The notes below the pieces were generated by a model. That model saw only the letters and a program-made list of their open reading frames with translations, made no database searches and was not told the DNA's origin. The position numbers were made by a program, and so were the translations under genes. Below are positions 1-11,600 of a DNA stretch of 64,000 nucleotides, one piece after another (position 1 is the first letter of the stretch; each line of letters starts with the position of its first letter). The stretch is taken from the NCBI GenBank assembly GCA_039720395.1, contig CM077831.1:9164333-9228332 (forward strand), in the 5' to 3' direction. Source of the DNA: Liquidambar formosana (Eukaryota > Streptophyta > Magnoliopsida > Saxifragales > Altingiaceae).

Positions 1-594
1 AATGTTGTGAACCCAATGGGTCACACACCAAAGATGCAAAGAGGGACTTTAAAAATGTGAGAGAAAGGGCAAGAGTGCATAAGAATAGTTCTTGAGGGCC
101 GTACTTACATTAGATGTAAATAGGAGGGATTATTGTGCAATTTAGGAAATTGAAAATCCCACACAAAGTGGGATTCCTCCCTATAGCCGGCCCTCCTTGG
201 TGTGCTATATAAAGCACACTAGCATGTGCCTTGCACACATAAGAAACACTCCTCTCTCTCTAGGCCGAATATGAGAAGTCCCTCTCTCTCTCTCTTCTTA
301 TTCTCCTTCTTTAGCAATTCCTAAGGAGAACTAGAAGACAACTTGAAGGCCTTTGCTAGGTGTGGATACCATGGAGGCAGTGCACTTGTGCTGCTCGTTC
401 AAGGATTATTCATTGCTGTCTAGAAATTCAAAGCTTAGAGTTTGAAGATTTAAGTGCTCTAACCCTTCTTCTAGTTAGGGTTTTATGTTTTGTATGAACC
501 ACAATCAGATTCATGAGATTTAAGGAATTGTATTATGATTTTTGTTTATCATTATGTTCCACTTTGTAGTTTTTCTCTACAACAATTCCTTACA
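1..594 (+). mobile_element. 3' part of a long LTR (family shared with 53,257-54,896)
   Basis: This stretch is the 3' part of a long terminal repeat that begins before the window. It matches, as reverse complement, the complete 1.64 kb LTR at 53,257-54,896, and both copies end in CAATTCCTTACA. A TATA-like box (ctatataaag) lies near 205-214, followed by CT-rich leader sequence, which sets the orientation as plus. The DNA directly after base 594 is copia RNase H coding sequence with no primer-binding site. The LTR therefore appears to have inserted into an older copia element; 595-599 (gttat) would be one half of a target duplication whose partner is off the window. Confidence 0.8.
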
Positions 595-856
595 GTTATA
601 GCAAAGGTGATCGTACCAAGCACATTTCACCAAAGTTTTTTTAGACTCATGAGCTCCAAAAGAGCGATGATATTGATGTTCAACAACATTCAAGAAGCTA
701 GCGCATAACATTGGAATGCGTCGATTCAAAGATCTTTCTGGAAAAATTATTGATTGTTAAAACATCCTTATGAGGGGGAATTATTAACAAGATAGTACTG
801 CTACGCACTGTACTCTTTTTCCTTCACTATGGTTTTATTCCACTGGGTTTTCCTAG
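595..856 (+). pseudogene. Ty1/copia RNase H 3' remnant with polypurine tract
   Basis: The C-terminal end of a copia RNase H is readable: residues resembling RTKHISPKFF and THELQKSDDIDVQ, then, after a frameshift near 690, FKKLAHNIGMRRFKDL and a stop. A polypurine tract (tgagggggaa, 771-780) follows. Next comes the T-rich 3' noncoding motif actctttttccttc, which is found again at about 3,988 beyond an inserted solo LTR. The piece is thus the 3' end of a copia element, cut at its left by the LTR at 1-594 and at its right by the LTR at 857-3,920. It is not functional. Confidence 0.75.
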
Positions 857-3800
857 TGTGAACCACGGGTTTCAATCAAAGAACCCTTCTTTTAAAAAGA
901 CTTGTAGATATTTAAATGAATAAAAATCTAGTTTTTAAAAGGTTCACAAAAACATAAAAAAACAAGGAGTCGCCACCTTGTTTTTTAAAGCAAAGAAGAA
1001 AAACATGAAAATAGTTTTAAAAGGAAACCTTCGAAAACCAAACAAGTTGACTCCGATTATGGAAAATCAGGTCTTAACAAAACAAGAGAGGATTCAAAGA
1101 CTAAGTTACAATGTAGGAAGGTTCTAGGAAACATCCTATAGGTACCCACATCGCCCCAAAATGGGTCTCTGAATTTATATAGGCTATTTCAATCACTTCC
1201 TAATTAGTCACCATGCACATATAAAGAATCATCTGTAAACATCCACTCATCTATAAACATCCATAACGCTTGTAAACATCCACAAAGCATGTAAACATCC
1301 ATGAACAAATAGGAGAGATATAGAAAGCAGTAGAGAGAGATAAAGAATAAGAGAACAAATCCAACCTACTCCTCTAGCAATCATATGTGATGGATAAATT
1401 CATCCTAATCTACTAGCAATCACAAGAGATAGATAATGAATAAGCATAAATCCATCCTACTCCACTAACAATCATATGTGATGGATAAAAGAAGAAAAGA
1501 AAAAGGAAAACCTAGGATACTTGGTATCCTAGGGCAAACTTGAACATCAAATGAGCGTTCGTACCTTACATACAAAGATGAAAGGATCAAAGTCCACGTA
1601 GCTCAATTGAAAAGGGGTTACTCCCTTTACAATGAACTATAAACCCTAAGTTTCCAACTTAAGAAAGGCTTTAAAAACTTAGGAGTTTCCAAAAATAGTT
1701 TGAGAAAAAGTAGGTATTTGAAAAAGAGTAGAATTCTAACTCAAATAGACTTCCAAAATGATTTGAATTCAAAAGAGAACAGAATTCTAAATAAAACAGA
1801 ATTTTATAAAAGTTGGAAACTTAAGACTTCTAATCCAAAGTAAAGACAATAACCCTAGGAGGGAGAAGAGAACAATGCATGACAAAACTCACCATGAACC
1901 AAACTTACTATGTGCCAATTATCTCAAAACATTAAGAAATCACCAATTAATCACCCTATGTATGCTATAGGGCAATTATCATGCTCAAACCATCCAATAT
2001 CATATCCAAATAATCATTAGAAGACCTAAATTAAATCTGAATAGAATACTAAACATGCATATAATGACCTAATACTCATGCAAAGAACAAAAATCAAAAG
2101 AGAAACAAGACCCTAATATGCTCCTATATGCCCTAAACACCCGTAACATGCATAAAACTATCAAAATCATGCCAAATATGAATTATCATGATGAGAATAT
2201 CATATAACAATCCAAAACATGAAGAGAAAACAATAACTAAAGCCTTAGATAAACACTTTATGTAAGCATGTGAATTATTCACCCTTATGGCGAGCTTTCT
2301 TAAGAACTATTCTAAGATAATTTTACGTAGAAATCACTCCATATGAATGATTTCTTTACATATCCTATATAAAATATATGTTTAAGAATGCAAAGGACTC
2401 AATCATGCACTTAAACATATTACAGAAACCCCCCATGTATAGCCTAACCTTCTAAGGATGATAATTATCCTCTAAAAGAATAATCATCCATACACCTATG
2501 AAGATGAGGTTTCTACAACAAGTGTCCTATATTAAAGATAATCCAAATCATGCATATAATTGAACCATGAAGAGAAAACAAACCAAACAAACCATCAAAA
2601 TTCCAATGCAAAGTGTACCCCTTATCATAGAAAGAAACTAATCTAACAGCAAGCAATTCACAATTCCTACTCCACTAGCATGCTTTTCAATTATATGAAT
2701 CATAAATTAAAGAGCCTACATGCTTCCTAACTCAATAACTAACCATGACTATGCAAAAAAGGGAGTAGAAGAATAGATAAAGGTAGAAAAAGGAGAATAA
2801 GGATGTATAAAAAGCTTACCTTCAAAGCGAGAACGTTCCTCCTCCTCTTTAGACTTGATTGCCTTCTAGTTCTTCTTCAAAATTGTAGTAGAATGCTCTC
2901 TTAAAGTAGTTTGAGTGTATGCAAACTCGTTCTCCCTCGCTCTCTAATGAATATAAAGTGTCCAAAAGTCCCCTATGCTGATGAATGAGCCTCTATTTAT
3001 AGCCAACCAACCATATGAACCAATGGTTGAGATTAATTCACCATAAAACTAATCTAAGACTATTATTAAATCTTGTAGATGTTGGACAACTTGAAATCAC
3101 ATCCCAATAGGTTTAGAACACTTTTGGAGGAAGGAAATTCGCAATAAAAGAGTCCAAAACGCGTCAAACTACAAAACAGGACAAACAAACACGAAACTCT
3201 CAGGTGACCGGTTGGGCCAACTGGTTGGACCGGTTAGGTGAACTAGTTGGACTAGTTGGGCCAACCAGTCACCCGAGTCATAACTCAGGTTTCCAAGTTT
3301 TTAAGGATTTCTGGCTCATTTCGGACTCCTAACTTCAAACGTACACAAATTCTTCAAATTAACTCTGATTTGAGTTATTCAAAAGCCAAAATTTCAAGGA
3401 TTCAATGTAGAATAAGTCTAGAATATTCTTGGACCAAAAATCCTTGACCACGGTCAAGTAGCCGAGTTTTCATAAGGCGGTTAACTGAAAAAGGGTCAAT
3501 TAGCCATAGGGTAATATGGTGAATCAATCCAAAACCTATTCAATAATTAAATTGGCACTCCAATTAGACTCATTTCATCATTGTAAGATCAATGGAACAA
3601 TCCGGAACAAGTTTCAAGGTCAATTAGAAAATATACGAAATAAAAGACAAAATTGCCCTTCAAGTCGCAAAAGTTCTAATTAACTATCCAAACCTATCTA
3701 GAATTAAACCAAATTTGACACACATATCCAAAATGATCCTAGAAACTAAATGCAAGTGATGGGATTTAACAAAGAGACAAAAATATACATGCAATGATGA

Positions 3801-3920
3801 CCTATTCTCCTAAGACTTAAAAGGGCAAAAGTGTCCTTTAAGGCTTAGGGACTCCTAAATGCTTCTAAACTTAAACAAATACTATCATGAACTTATGGGG
3901 ATGAAAATGGGGTGTCTACA
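857..3920 (-). mobile_element. Solo LTR A1 (3.06 kb), TSD cctag
   Basis: The element starts TGTGAACC and ends GGTGTCTACA. It is flanked on both sides by the same five bases, cctag (852-856 and 3,921-3,925). No internal coding region, primer-binding site or second LTR is present, so it is a solo LTR. The reverse complement carries a TATA box (ctataaatag, near 2,992-3,001) followed by a purine-rich leader, so the sense strand is minus and the LTR begins TGTAGACACCCC. It carries the two shared LTR blocks: ggagtcgccacc at 966-977 and acccacatcgcc near 1,144-1,155. A second copy of the family forms the outer frame at 32,109 onward, and a third lies inverted at 50,559-53,031. Superfamily is inferred as Ty3/gypsy from the long LTR only. 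Confidence 0.9.
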
Positions 3921-4400
3921 CCTAGAGGTTTTAATGAGGCAATCGCATAGGCGTTCAGCACTATTCTAATATACACAAGAATATTGTACTCTTTTTCCTT
4001 CGCCATTGGTTTTTTCCCACTTGGTTTTTCCTTGGCCAGGTTTTAATGAGGCATATTCTTAGTGTGTGGTCATCCAAAGGAAAGTGTTATAAATGCATAC
4101 ATGCATTAATGGATGACCACATCCATTCACTTGCCTTAACCCCTGATCCCTTTACTTTCCTATTTAAAACGTACATGTAACTTGTGTTTTTGGTTTATAT
4201 ACGTATAATATCCTAAGCCTATAAAAAGGCGTCTTCCCTACTTAGATTGCATAGAGATATGGAAGATGAATTGAAATGAGAATTTATAGATTTCTCCCTA
4301 TTCTATTGTGCTATCTCTAGTTTTACTATTTAATAATAAAATTTCACTTAATTATGGAATTAGAAACTTTTATTGAGATTCTACGATTAAATTTGGGTGT
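3921..4400 (+). mobile_element. Copia 3' noncoding region and LTR remnant
   Basis: This continues the copia element interrupted by solo LTR A1. The T-rich motif actctttttccttc with ggtttttccttgg and ttttaatgaggca occurs here at about 3,988-4,050, repeating the version at 808-855, so the motif is tandemly duplicated in the 3' untranslated part. An LTR-like start (tgtggtcatcc, near 4,063) follows. It contains an inverted pair, tggtcatcc / ggatgacca, and a possible TATA box (cctataaaaagg, about 4,217). The right end is unclear; I place it near 4,400 because sequence character changes there. Confidence 0.5.
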
Positions 4401-4776
4401 ATAAGAGTCTTAATAACGAGTTGATTTCAAGAATCAAAGCAGCAAAAACTCTAGCTTTGATAGTTTTATAATAAAAGTAAACTTATGTAATAATTTTACT
4501 ATTTCGAAAAAAAATAATACAGTAAAATAGTAATATTTTATTATTTCATTTACTATTATGAATATGCTAGAAAAAATAGTAAAATTTTACGGTTTCAATT
4601 TTGTTGATAATTACCTAATTAATATGGGTCTTGTTTTGAAGATGTCGACGAGTAGATTTTAAAAATATAAATTTTTTCGAAAACGGATATTTATATTGCA
4701 GGTTATGAATTTTTAAAAATTGTAACATTAAAAAACCAAATTAGTTACATAGGGTGCCTTTAATAACAAAAAAAGG

Positions 4777-4803
4777 GAGTGACGTGCAACGCACATGTGC
4801 TAG
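4777..4803 (+). mobile_element. Possible Helitron 3' terminus
   Basis: A short hairpin, gtgc-aac-gcac, is followed by acatgtg and CTAG, with T as the next base. Plant Helitron 3' ends have a short GC-rich hairpin about ten bases before a terminal CTRR and insert in front of T. I could not find a matching 5' TC terminus upstream, so this may be a truncated copy or chance. Confidence 0.35.
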
Positions 4804-7543
4804 TATTTATAAATGGGTAAATTACACTTTATCTTTCTAAGCTATACAAGTGATCAAATATAGTTCACTAACCTAAACTTTCAGTAATATCAATGTGTCA
4901 CTGAATTATTTATTTGTTCTAGTGAGCCCTTTCCGTTTATCTATCATTTTAGAAATCAACGAAAAACATGCAATCACATGACCCTCAAATGATGTTTTTA
5001 GTATTCTCTAACACATTGGTGGCATTTATATTATATGAAGTGACTGTTTTTCGCTTTTAGAGGGCTTTCCACATTTATATATGAAAAATATAAATTAAAA
5101 AATATAAAGATAAAATAACTGTTTATTCTAATCATGGCACGATAACTTCTCTTAACTTCTGAAATCCTAACAGAACCACAAAAGAAAAGGCTCAGAAAAA
5201 TCATCAAAGCAATGTCTTAGCTCTCTACTAACTCTATATCCTCTATATCTAAATCTGATGACAAGTTAGAAGAGGAATTTGTAGGAATTTTTCATAACCC
5301 AGGATTTGTAGGAATTTCCCTAACCCAAGATTTATAAGAGATGATAATAAAATACACAAAAAATAAAACAAATAAAGTACACACAAGTAACATAGTAGGC
5401 CCCCACTATAAGTAAACTAAGGCCACAACTTACAAGTTGGATCCACAAAGTTGGAGGCAGAATATACAACATAATCAAGCTCCATATTACCCATCAAAAT
5501 TTAGTGAACCAATAAGTAATGTGTTAAATGATATTCATCCGAAAAAAAAAAAAAAAAAAAAAAAGAGATCAGCATCCCATGAACTAATAAGGGAGAGAGG
5601 GAGATATGTAAAGGTTTGAAATGGTAGATTATGTGTGTGTGTGTATAAGAGTCAAAGAGAGAGAAAGGACTTCTCATCAATTCATATGAGATAACAGAGG
5701 GGCATTTTTAGTAAGTGACAAAAGTGCAATTACCCTTCTGCCTCTACTGCTTAGGGCCTGTTTGGCGCTGTTGTATCTTTTAGAGAAGTACTTTGTTCAA
5801 AAGATCTTTTTGGGGAGAAGAGTTTATTGTAAAGAGTTTTGATAGTATTTGGCTATTATATATACTTAAAAGAGCTTCTAATGCAATAAGTGTTTTCTAT
5901 CTGTTTGGTGACCATATTTGTTTAAACACTTATAATCTTGAATTTTACTATAATACCTTTTCAAAAAGTGTTTATCTCTATTTTTGGTATTACACTACTG
6001 AATCACTTATTATTGACAATTCTTAACATTCATTAACCTATAAATTAATATGTTATAAATATAAAAAAACCCAAAACAAAAAAAAAAAAAAAAAAAACCC
6101 TTATAAATTAATATGAGCACTAGCAGTTTCTCTCTCCGTTAGAAGCATCTTGAATGTATAAATTGTGCTAACATTTTCTTCATGTGATATCAGGTAAATT
6201 AAAAAAACTTCATTTCATTGATTTAAAATATATTTTCTGTCTCTTCCCCACCTTCTTTTCTATCTCTCTCATCCTTTGGTTATTGTTTTGTGTTTTTTGT
6301 CCTATTATGAAGCCAAATACGGTGTAGAAGCTTTCCAACATTCAACTTAAATGAAACTCAAGTTCAATTCCGTCTCATAGATACACACGGCTCAGATCTC
6401 ACCACAACCATCATTAGTTTTTTCCCCAATACACAAACTCACACCATCTCTCTCTCTTTCTATATATATGTATATATTTATAGGTTTCGTATGAATTCTG
6501 GGTTTGTTCATGTCTTCATAGGCAAAGGAGTCTTTTTATTTACATACGTACTTATATATACGGATATAGTACACGTAATCTCAAAGAAAACATAATAATC
6601 CAATGTGGAATGAGGACTTAGGTGTTTGTAATTGCTGAACCATTTGAAGAGCCTTTGGTTCCAAATGTGGAAGATAGAGAGTGGAACCTAATAAAGATGA
6701 ACTCTTGGGAAAGTGTGTGATTCCTTTATATAATGTTCATTCATTAACGGATGATTGACGATTTCAGCATGTCGAAACAAATTTCTGGATCGGTGGTACA
6801 TTTGATGCAATTAAAAGTGTAGCTCTTATAATTCAGGGAGGCAAAATGAAATTTATCCTTATATAATTAATAACCCTTTTCTTGAGGCAATGAGGCAACT
6901 ACGGTGAGGTTCTAAACGAGGAGTGAAAATTGTTAATTGGAGTGAGAAAAAAAAAAAACCACCAACAATTTCTTGGAAAGAGCAGCAATATTTGCTTCCC
7001 AGTGAATTTTTCTAATGAAAAAGTAAAAAGTTTTTGAGTTTCGAGAATTTGGCACTAAAATTTAGGTTATACAAATCGTGGCATTGCTGTTTCCCAAAAA
7101 CAGACTGCTCCTATAGGTGAGACTCCTGAGAGAGTCGCATTTTTAACTCTAACCAAAAGCAAAATGCTGTTCTTCAAGCTGACCAAAGGAGAAACAAGGA
7201 GCAGCCGTTCGGCCTCGAAAGTAAAATCTTGTGGGAGAGAAATGGGGTCCTACTACGACGAAGGATGAACTCTTGGTTTTTTTTTTTTTTCTTTTTTTGA
7301 CCCAAAGACTCAAATTTATGTATTCACATTCGATCTGTAACCGGAGATATTAGCCATTGTACTAGAACATAATAATGTTTTCAAACATCATGCAATGAAA
7401 ATGAGGCGGAGGAAATGCAAGATACGATTCGCTGGTGCATTCTCGTCCGCGAAAGGCACCTATAATCCCACATTTATTAACCTCTTAGGGTGGAAGGCTC
7501 AAAGGGGTGCCCATTCAGTAGCAAGGTTTGTACTTCTAAGACC
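4804..7543. other. Intergenic, AT-rich, no gene recognised
   Basis: No coding exon is recognisable. The stretch begins with gggtaaattacac (about 4,815), a motif resembling ends of MULE-type elements, but I could not pair it convincingly. There is a run of about 22 A at 5,541-5,562, a GT run near 5,630-5,644, the MITE-like word gggcctgtttggcgct near 5,755 with no matching right end, an A run near 6,079-6,097 and a T run near 7,277-7,290. The short open frames here are AT-rich and lack family motifs. Confidence 0.5.
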
Positions 7544-7750
7544 ATGTTTGTTTAGTTGGAATGAAATGGATGGAATTGAATCTCATTTCAATTCATTCCA
7601 AACATGTTTGGATAAAGTAATTTAATTGGGAATGAAATCAAATAGTGTGTATAGACAGTCATTTCAAATCCATTTTAATTCTAAACTACTTCAAGCATGG
7701 AATCAGATTTCATTATCATCCATTCCATTCCATTCCAGCTAAACAAACAT
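7544..7750. mobile_element. MITE, about 207 bp
   Basis: The ends are inverted repeats: atgtttgtttagttgga at the left and tccagctaaacaaacat at the right, followed inward by imperfect repeats of ggaat/attcc. The interior has no open frame. No clear target duplication is seen, so the superfamily is not assigned. Confidence 0.65.
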
Positions 7751-8311
7751 TAACTAAAAATCATGAGACGTCACTTAAAGGCGCTTGTAACTCCATGTCG
7801 ATAGCTCAATGGAAGTAATTCACTTTGAAGATAATACATAGCCAATTACAAACTAGATAGGTGCACTCATATTGGATTCGATCAGATCAGCATCGCCACC
7901 AACACTAGATCAACACTTAAATCACCAAAGTCAGGTTCTCATTTTGTCAACAGGATACAAATTAAAGACGGTGTATCGGTTTCAGGAGGCTTGGGTTCCA
8001 GTTTCCAGTTACGTTTCAAGAGTGCAACAGCCGACACTACGTTTAAACAGGTTAGGGCACAGGCTGACCAAAAAACAAACCTGTTCAATACACCCTGCAT
8101 TGAAAGCCTTGATGTAGAGGTCTCCCTTAATCTCCAATATGAGATTGTTAAAAGTCATCAAATTGATGGTACCATGCATCCCCGGTTCCCACACAGGTGA
8201 GGTTGGCTTAACCAAGGTGTCAACAACTACGTATGATTGAACTTTTATTTTCAAAATGCAGGACCAAAGCAACTTGTATGTAAAACTGAACCAACCAACC
8301 TGAGGTCCACC

Positions 8312-8505
8312 AAGGTTAGAGGGTCCCTCCAAACTGAAGGAAACCGGCATTCTTTCATTTTATCTTTACATGTCTTATCTGTCACAAATTCTACCAAAAA
8401 ATAAAAAACCAGATCAGGGGAAGGTTATAGGGTCCCTCCAAAATGGAGGAAACTGGCATTTTTTTCATTTTATCTTTACATGTCCCATTTGTCACATATT
8501 CTACA
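8312..8505. repeat. Two-copy tandem duplication, period about 109 bp
   Basis: A block beginning aggttagagggtccctcc at about 8,312 recurs at about 8,421 with roughly 85-90 percent identity, including cattttatctttacatgtc and the words after it. It lies just downstream of the TTL stop codon and may be part of the TTL 3' untranslated region. No function can be read. Confidence 0.7.
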
Positions 8506-8648
8506 AACACTTCCAATGAAAGCATACCAGGATTAGAACAACGAGACAATAATCCAATATAATTGATATAAACTCTTCCTTGAACTTCATTTTACTGTTT
8601 GAAGCATTTATAAAATTTGTTTGTCAACTCACCCACCACAACAATGTT

Positions 8649-11600
8649 CTAGCTTCCACGATAAGTACTGAAAGAGAATGGTGAAAGCAACAGAGGAACA
8701 TGAAAATGTTCCCGCTTCTGTGACTCTCTGATTTCAAACACAATAGAAACATAGGGAAAGAACCCAGCTGGATAATACTTACCAGTGTTGAAACTTATCT
8801 TGTATACCCCTGGGTTCAGATCATCAACTATGCTCATCAACTGACCACTTCGCCCATCTTTATCGGTTTTGGAGGACCCTTGAAATACCCAACCACCTAT
8901 ATCTGTCTCACCGAACAAGGGACGAGGTTGATGTCCCTTCCACATTTCCAAATGTACCTCAATGCCAGCAGCTGGATACCCCTGAGCAACATCTAAGACA
9001 TGGGTTGTAATGGGTGGACGTGACCGAGTTGGGATTTGGGATGTTTTTCCAGCATGAGTTTCAAAAGAAGCAGTCAGATGTCCGCCAATTATGCTCACTC
9101 GATCTTCTAGAGTTCAAGAAATAAAAACATCTACATTATTTGAAACAATAGCAATGCAAGCAGGAGAGGACAAGTAACCTCTCTTGGTGAGAAACAAAAT
9201 CAGGACTTGAGAGCTATTAGAAGCAGAGAATAAGTTGAAAGTTGAGAGTAAAATGTCATGAAAACATAGGAAAACCAGCGGTAGGAAAGACTTCCAAAAG
9301 AAATTCAAGCAATACTTAAGAATGAATTTGATAGGGAGGAAGCAAGTACTAATAAAATCAATAAATCATATGCTGTCCCTTATAATCATCCAGCACAACT
9401 CACTCAAAAATTGTTCGCAATGATTGCAATTTACACATTTAACTCATGTAAGTACGTAACTATGAATTCAAGTCATGTTCCATTTTTATATAAGACAGGT
9501 GATGTCAATAATTCAGGAATAAATCATATATAATTCAGGCCTACTTAAATTATGAAAAGTGTTAAATGGCCAAGACTGGATGGTGTTGCTCTAGATATCA
9601 CCAAACTTTATTCTGTAGTTTCTATACTTAAAACTCCTAAAGTAGGGTTTGGATACCCGATTGCAACATGTCAGAGTGGTTACGAACTCAACAAATTTAT
9701 CATTATAGCAGCCTCACTTGAATAAAAAATGATAAGTAGACAACTTGAGGAAAATCCCAACTCATCAAGCCAGGATAGTCGATAAAATAGCAGTCAAAGA
9801 GGCAACGGGAAAATGTAAAAACGCATGAATGTTGCCAGGTAAGCAAGACTTTCTAGAGACGATCAAAACACATAAATGTTGGGAAAGAAGTAATGCTCGG
9901 AACTGACTAAATTTTTTAAAGCACTCAAAATTTCATCTTTAAAGAAGATAAGATGCTCCAAAAAAAAGATACCTCCTGAATTTTTGGCAACAAGTGAGGG
10001 AGCCTGGTCACCTGTTGAAGCAGCATTTTTCTTTGTTGAAAAGAGCTTCGCAAGTCGTAATTCCGTTACTTTCATTTGCTCCTGGGCCGCAATTTCAAAC
10101 TCGAATATGGGCCTGTTTGGGAACCTTTTCTGCAAGGAGCAAAATAAGCAAGTATTGACATCTGACTGTCAATCTCAAACTCAACTATTAGCCTGTTTGG
10201 TTACTGTTCTCCATGAGAACAAGGAAAGAAGCTTTGAGATGCAAATCATGCAAAGTCTTTAAAACTCATGGATGTCTTACAATAAGTGTTAGCACAAGGT
10301 CAGCTTAAAAATCTCCCAAATATATGACTTCTTTGATATGGGTAAAGGATGTCAAATGCAATAAGTCAATAACAATCAACATCAACTGTTCATTGTGAGA
10401 GGTATGAGACTGTGTAAAGAAATCTGCAAATCACCAATTCTAGGGCTGGTCCCAATTTGCTTCTTGGACTCATGGTCCTAAAGAATCGTGCAAATCAGAG
10501 TAAACAGTAAACATACAGGAAGCCTAAGATTAATCCACAGAAGAAGACACAAGCATGGATTGCAACTGCTCAAACATAAACTGCAACATGGAAGGAGTTA
10601 AACTGCTGGATGCAGGAACTGCAAGTGCTCACGGAGGACGAAAAGAAGGCTAAGAAGATAGCTGTGGAGCAGACTGAGAAGAAGAGAGTATGTGCTGTGC
10701 TGCAAGCTTAGGACATTTATCCAATGCCCTTTCTGATGACAAAAGCTAAACTCATCAATACAAACCCAGGTCTTTGACTTTCTAATAAGCTGAGTAACAT
10801 GCACGGTAGGAGTAAGCAACAGTGAAGGCTAAGCAAAGGAAGCAGTAAAGACCGACTGAGAAGGTGGAGCAAAATGAGCAATTTTAAAACTAATTTCCTC
10901 AGCTATAAGCCTATAAGTTCCCGGACCACTAAACCGACCTTAGGTGAGGGAGCACGATGAAAAATAGCTCCATGAAGCGGTTCAAACTAATCATGGAATG
11001 CCATAAGAAATTGCGTCAAGCTTTGTCTTTGACCTGGGTGCAAGTATGAGGTGCGGATGTGCATCTGTGTCGGATTCATCAAATTTATAAATTTAGGATA
11101 CGGGACTTCGCCAAAAAGGATCCAAGCATTGGGTACAAGTACAGCAATACGTGTATGTTTGTGTATATATATAACTAACATATGGTAAATATGATGAGGG
11201 GTACATTTGAGAAAATTATAATTTTATAAGGTATTGTCATAATACCCAATTTTTGGGGGCTTATATAACAATATTGATCTTTGGCCATTTCTCAAAATAG
11301 AAAAAGTACAAGACTTAATTGGAAAAAGAAGATAATAAAAAGGAAGAATGTGTTTCTTTATGGAAACTTTAAAGAGAAACATGGTTCAAAGTCACAGTCA
11401 TGGACGCCGTCATGTAACAGTCATAGTTGTCTCGTCACGTCTCGGGTGAAACGCAACATTACGTATGAAAAAAGGCTGAAAACAAATCCAGAAAAATCAT
11501 GGAAAAATCTAAAAAAAATAGAGCAATCACATTGGAAGCATAAAACAAGTAAAACAAATAAGACTTCACACTATGAGCCAAGATGTCATTTGTAAGTAGG

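Noticed and set aside
4815..5737. Possible MULE bounded by gggtaaattacac and gcaattaccc
   Set aside because: Inner parts of the two ends do not align and no 9-bp duplication is seen.
8009..8350. 113-codon open frame on the minus strand downstream of TTL
   Set aside because: No recognisable family; it overlaps other open frames and lies next to a tandem duplication. It is more likely untranslated or intergenic DNA.
8649..9106. Single-exon transthyretin gene
   Set aside because: The exon is only the last of six. The upstream OHCU decarboxylase exons join it in phase, so it belongs to the bifunctional TTL gene and is not a hormone carrier.
10112..10128. MITE end gggcctgtttggg
   Set aside because: In this place the word is coding sequence (reverse complement encodes FPNRP of TTL exon 5). 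The similar word at 10,192 has no partner end.
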